From an uncultured Prevotellaceae bacterium (GTDB lineage: Bacteria > Bacteroidota > Bacteroidia > Bacteroidales > Bacteroidaceae): a stretch of 64,000 nt of DNA. The notes beneath the pieces are model-generated. The model ran no database searches. It was not told the DNA's origin and saw only the letters and a list, made by a program, of their open reading frames with translations. Every line of letters begins with the position of its first letter. Position 1 is the first letter of the stretch. The stretch is from positions 46,702-110,701 of the forward strand of contig CACYQD010000017.1 in NCBI GenBank assembly GCA_902776475.1. Reading direction: 5' to 3'. Below, piece after piece: positions 63,411-64,000 of this stretch. A program made the translations under genes and the position numbers.

Positions 63411-63647
63411 TCTGGCTCAGAATTGATTCATGCGGGCAGAAATGTCTGGCTCAGGACTGACTCGCATGGGCAGGATTATCTGGCTCTGAACTGACTCATG
63501 CGGGCTGGAATGTCCGGCTCAGAACTGACTCGCACGGGCAGAAATGTTGACTCAGAACTGACTCATGCGGGCAGAATTATCTGGCTCAGGATTGACTCGC
63601 ATGGGCAGGATTATCCGGCTCAGAACTGACTCGCACGGACAGAAATG
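63411..63647. repeat. 34-bp tandem repeat array
   Basis: Seven units of the form TCTGGCTCAGAACTGACTCA followed by TGCGGGCAGAAATG, with small changes and one deletion. It lies between the histidine phosphatase promoter and the tRNA promoter. No frame on either strand. Confidence 0.9.
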
Positions 63648-63677
63648 TTAAAAATATGAAGAATTCTCTCGAAAAAA

Positions 63678-63708
63678 TTTGCAGGTATCAAAAAATGTCG
63701 TACCTTTG
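63678..63708 (+). promoter_or_regulatory. Promoter of tRNA-Gln
   Basis: TTTG at 63678-63681 and TACCTTTG at 63701-63708 with exactly 19 bp between them. Confidence 0.85.
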
Positions 63709-63756
63709 CATCCGCTAATCCGGGAACCAGAGGGCTGGATGCCGATAGCAAGAAAT

Positions 63757-63827
63757 TGGGGTATGGTGTAATGGTAACACTACAGATTCTGGTCCTGTCA
63801 TTCTTGGTTCGAGTCCGAGTACCCCAA
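63757..63827 (+). tRNA. tRNA-Gln (anticodon CTG)
   Basis: Acceptor stem TGGGGTA pairs with TACCCCA; D-arm GTGTAATGGTAACAC; anticodon loop TTCTGGT gives CTG; T-arm TTGGTTCGAGTCCGAG has the TTCGAGT loop. 71 nt, CCA not encoded. One A-C mismatch sits at the base of the anticodon stem. Confidence 0.93.
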
Positions 63828-63834
63828 CACAGAA

Positions 63835-63876
63835 AATCGCCAAGTCGCTGAATTTCAGTACTTGGCGATTTTTGCA
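63835..63876 (+). terminator. Terminator after tRNA-Gln
   Basis: AAATCGCCAAGT pairs with ACTTGGCGATTT and is followed by TT. Confidence 0.85.
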
Positions 63877-63984
63877 TCCCAAAACCTATCAGGGGGACGT
63901 ATCACGGGGACGGGGAATTTGATACGTTTTTTCTTTTTGTACAATGGGAAAAAAGAATTAGATTTGCAAAGAAAATCAATCGTT

Positions 63985-64000
63985 ATGGCAAGAAAGGCGA
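63985..64000 (+). CDS. Start of a gene cut by the window end
   Basis: ATG at 63985 begins MARKA, five codons before the edge. A TTAGATTTGC promoter-like element lies near 63957-63966. Nothing more can be said about the product. Confidence 0.4.

Noticed and set aside
1-64000. Insertion sequences, prophage genes or rRNA operons
   Set aside because: No transposase, integrase, phage structural gene or rRNA sequence was recognised in the window; the gene cut at the right edge is too short to judge.

Overview
The window reads as chromosome of a Bacteroidales bacterium close to Prevotella/Segatella. The evidence is gene content (RprX/RprY, a hybrid two-component system, an UpxY-type antiterminator, C10 streptopain-like protease, DUF4924, AURKAIP1/COX24 mini-protein), the near absence of Shine-Dalgarno spacing, and many promoters of the Bacteroidetes type (TTTG, about 19 bp, TAnnTTTG, for example at 3917, 32352, 39914 and 63678). 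Most genes are rich in G/C at third positions; 44.6-52.7 kb is visibly A+T-richer (lines 47281-47340 have 19 G+C of 60, lines 43021-43080 have 37 of 60).

Layout. 1-3.4 kb: end of rfbA, a Wzc-like tyrosine autokinase and a small HAD-like protein. 4-6.1 kb: HU, a 29-residue basic ribosomal-type protein and RNase G. 6.5-14.9 kb: a leftward carbohydrate cluster (GH3 beta-glucosidase, secreted unassigned enzyme, hybrid sensor/AraC regulator) without SusC/SusD. 15.5-21.2 kb: a GH9 remnant, then a probable leftward operon fabD, GH13 amylase, AlaX-like editing protein, C10 protease. 21.9-25.8 kb: rpsF-rpsR-rplI, a small membrane protein, rprY-rprX. 26.1-31.2 kb: nucleotidyltransferase-like gene converging on tsaC-clc-fmt, the block bracketed by 225-bp inverted repeats that each carry an inward promoter. 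31.3-43.7 kb: ROK kinase, LysE transporter, DUF4924, rfbD, prfC, orphan upxY, thioesterase, trpF, rpe, ECF sigma factor, an orphan cobalamin riboswitch, a UPF0104 protein and pepD. 43.8-52.7 kb: an accessory region with two copies of a tiny two-peptide operon, truncated genes, and an overlapping NUDIX/PLD-helicase-DUF3427 pair. 52.8-64 kb: DUF349 protein, CorA, C_GCAxxG_C_C protein, the rsfS-ftsH-cdsA-phosphoesterase operon, a histidine phosphatase with a dockerin-like tail, and tRNA-Gln.

The strongest new signal is a shared promoter architecture in the accessory region. Four promoters (upstream of 43998, 44914, 52495 and an orphan at 50.6 kb) carry GCGACA-N24-TGTCGC-N13-TGTCGC-N53/54-TATCTTTG, with one site lost or one base changed in two of them. 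Two of them drive near-identical micro-operons of a 53-residue and a 33-residue peptide, with a hairpin in the leader and a shared terminator; a third drives a small membrane coiled-coil protein. This looks like an undescribed small-protein regulon, and the two peptide loci are about 0.5-kb direct repeats bracketing the A+T-rich helicase/NUDIX island.

The window is also dense in intergenic tandem arrays (9, 24, 26, 34 and 42 bp units) and dispersed hairpin repeats (CCCTCTCC-type and GAGACGTCAC-type palindromes). No insertion-sequence transposase, CRISPR array, prophage or rRNA gene was seen.
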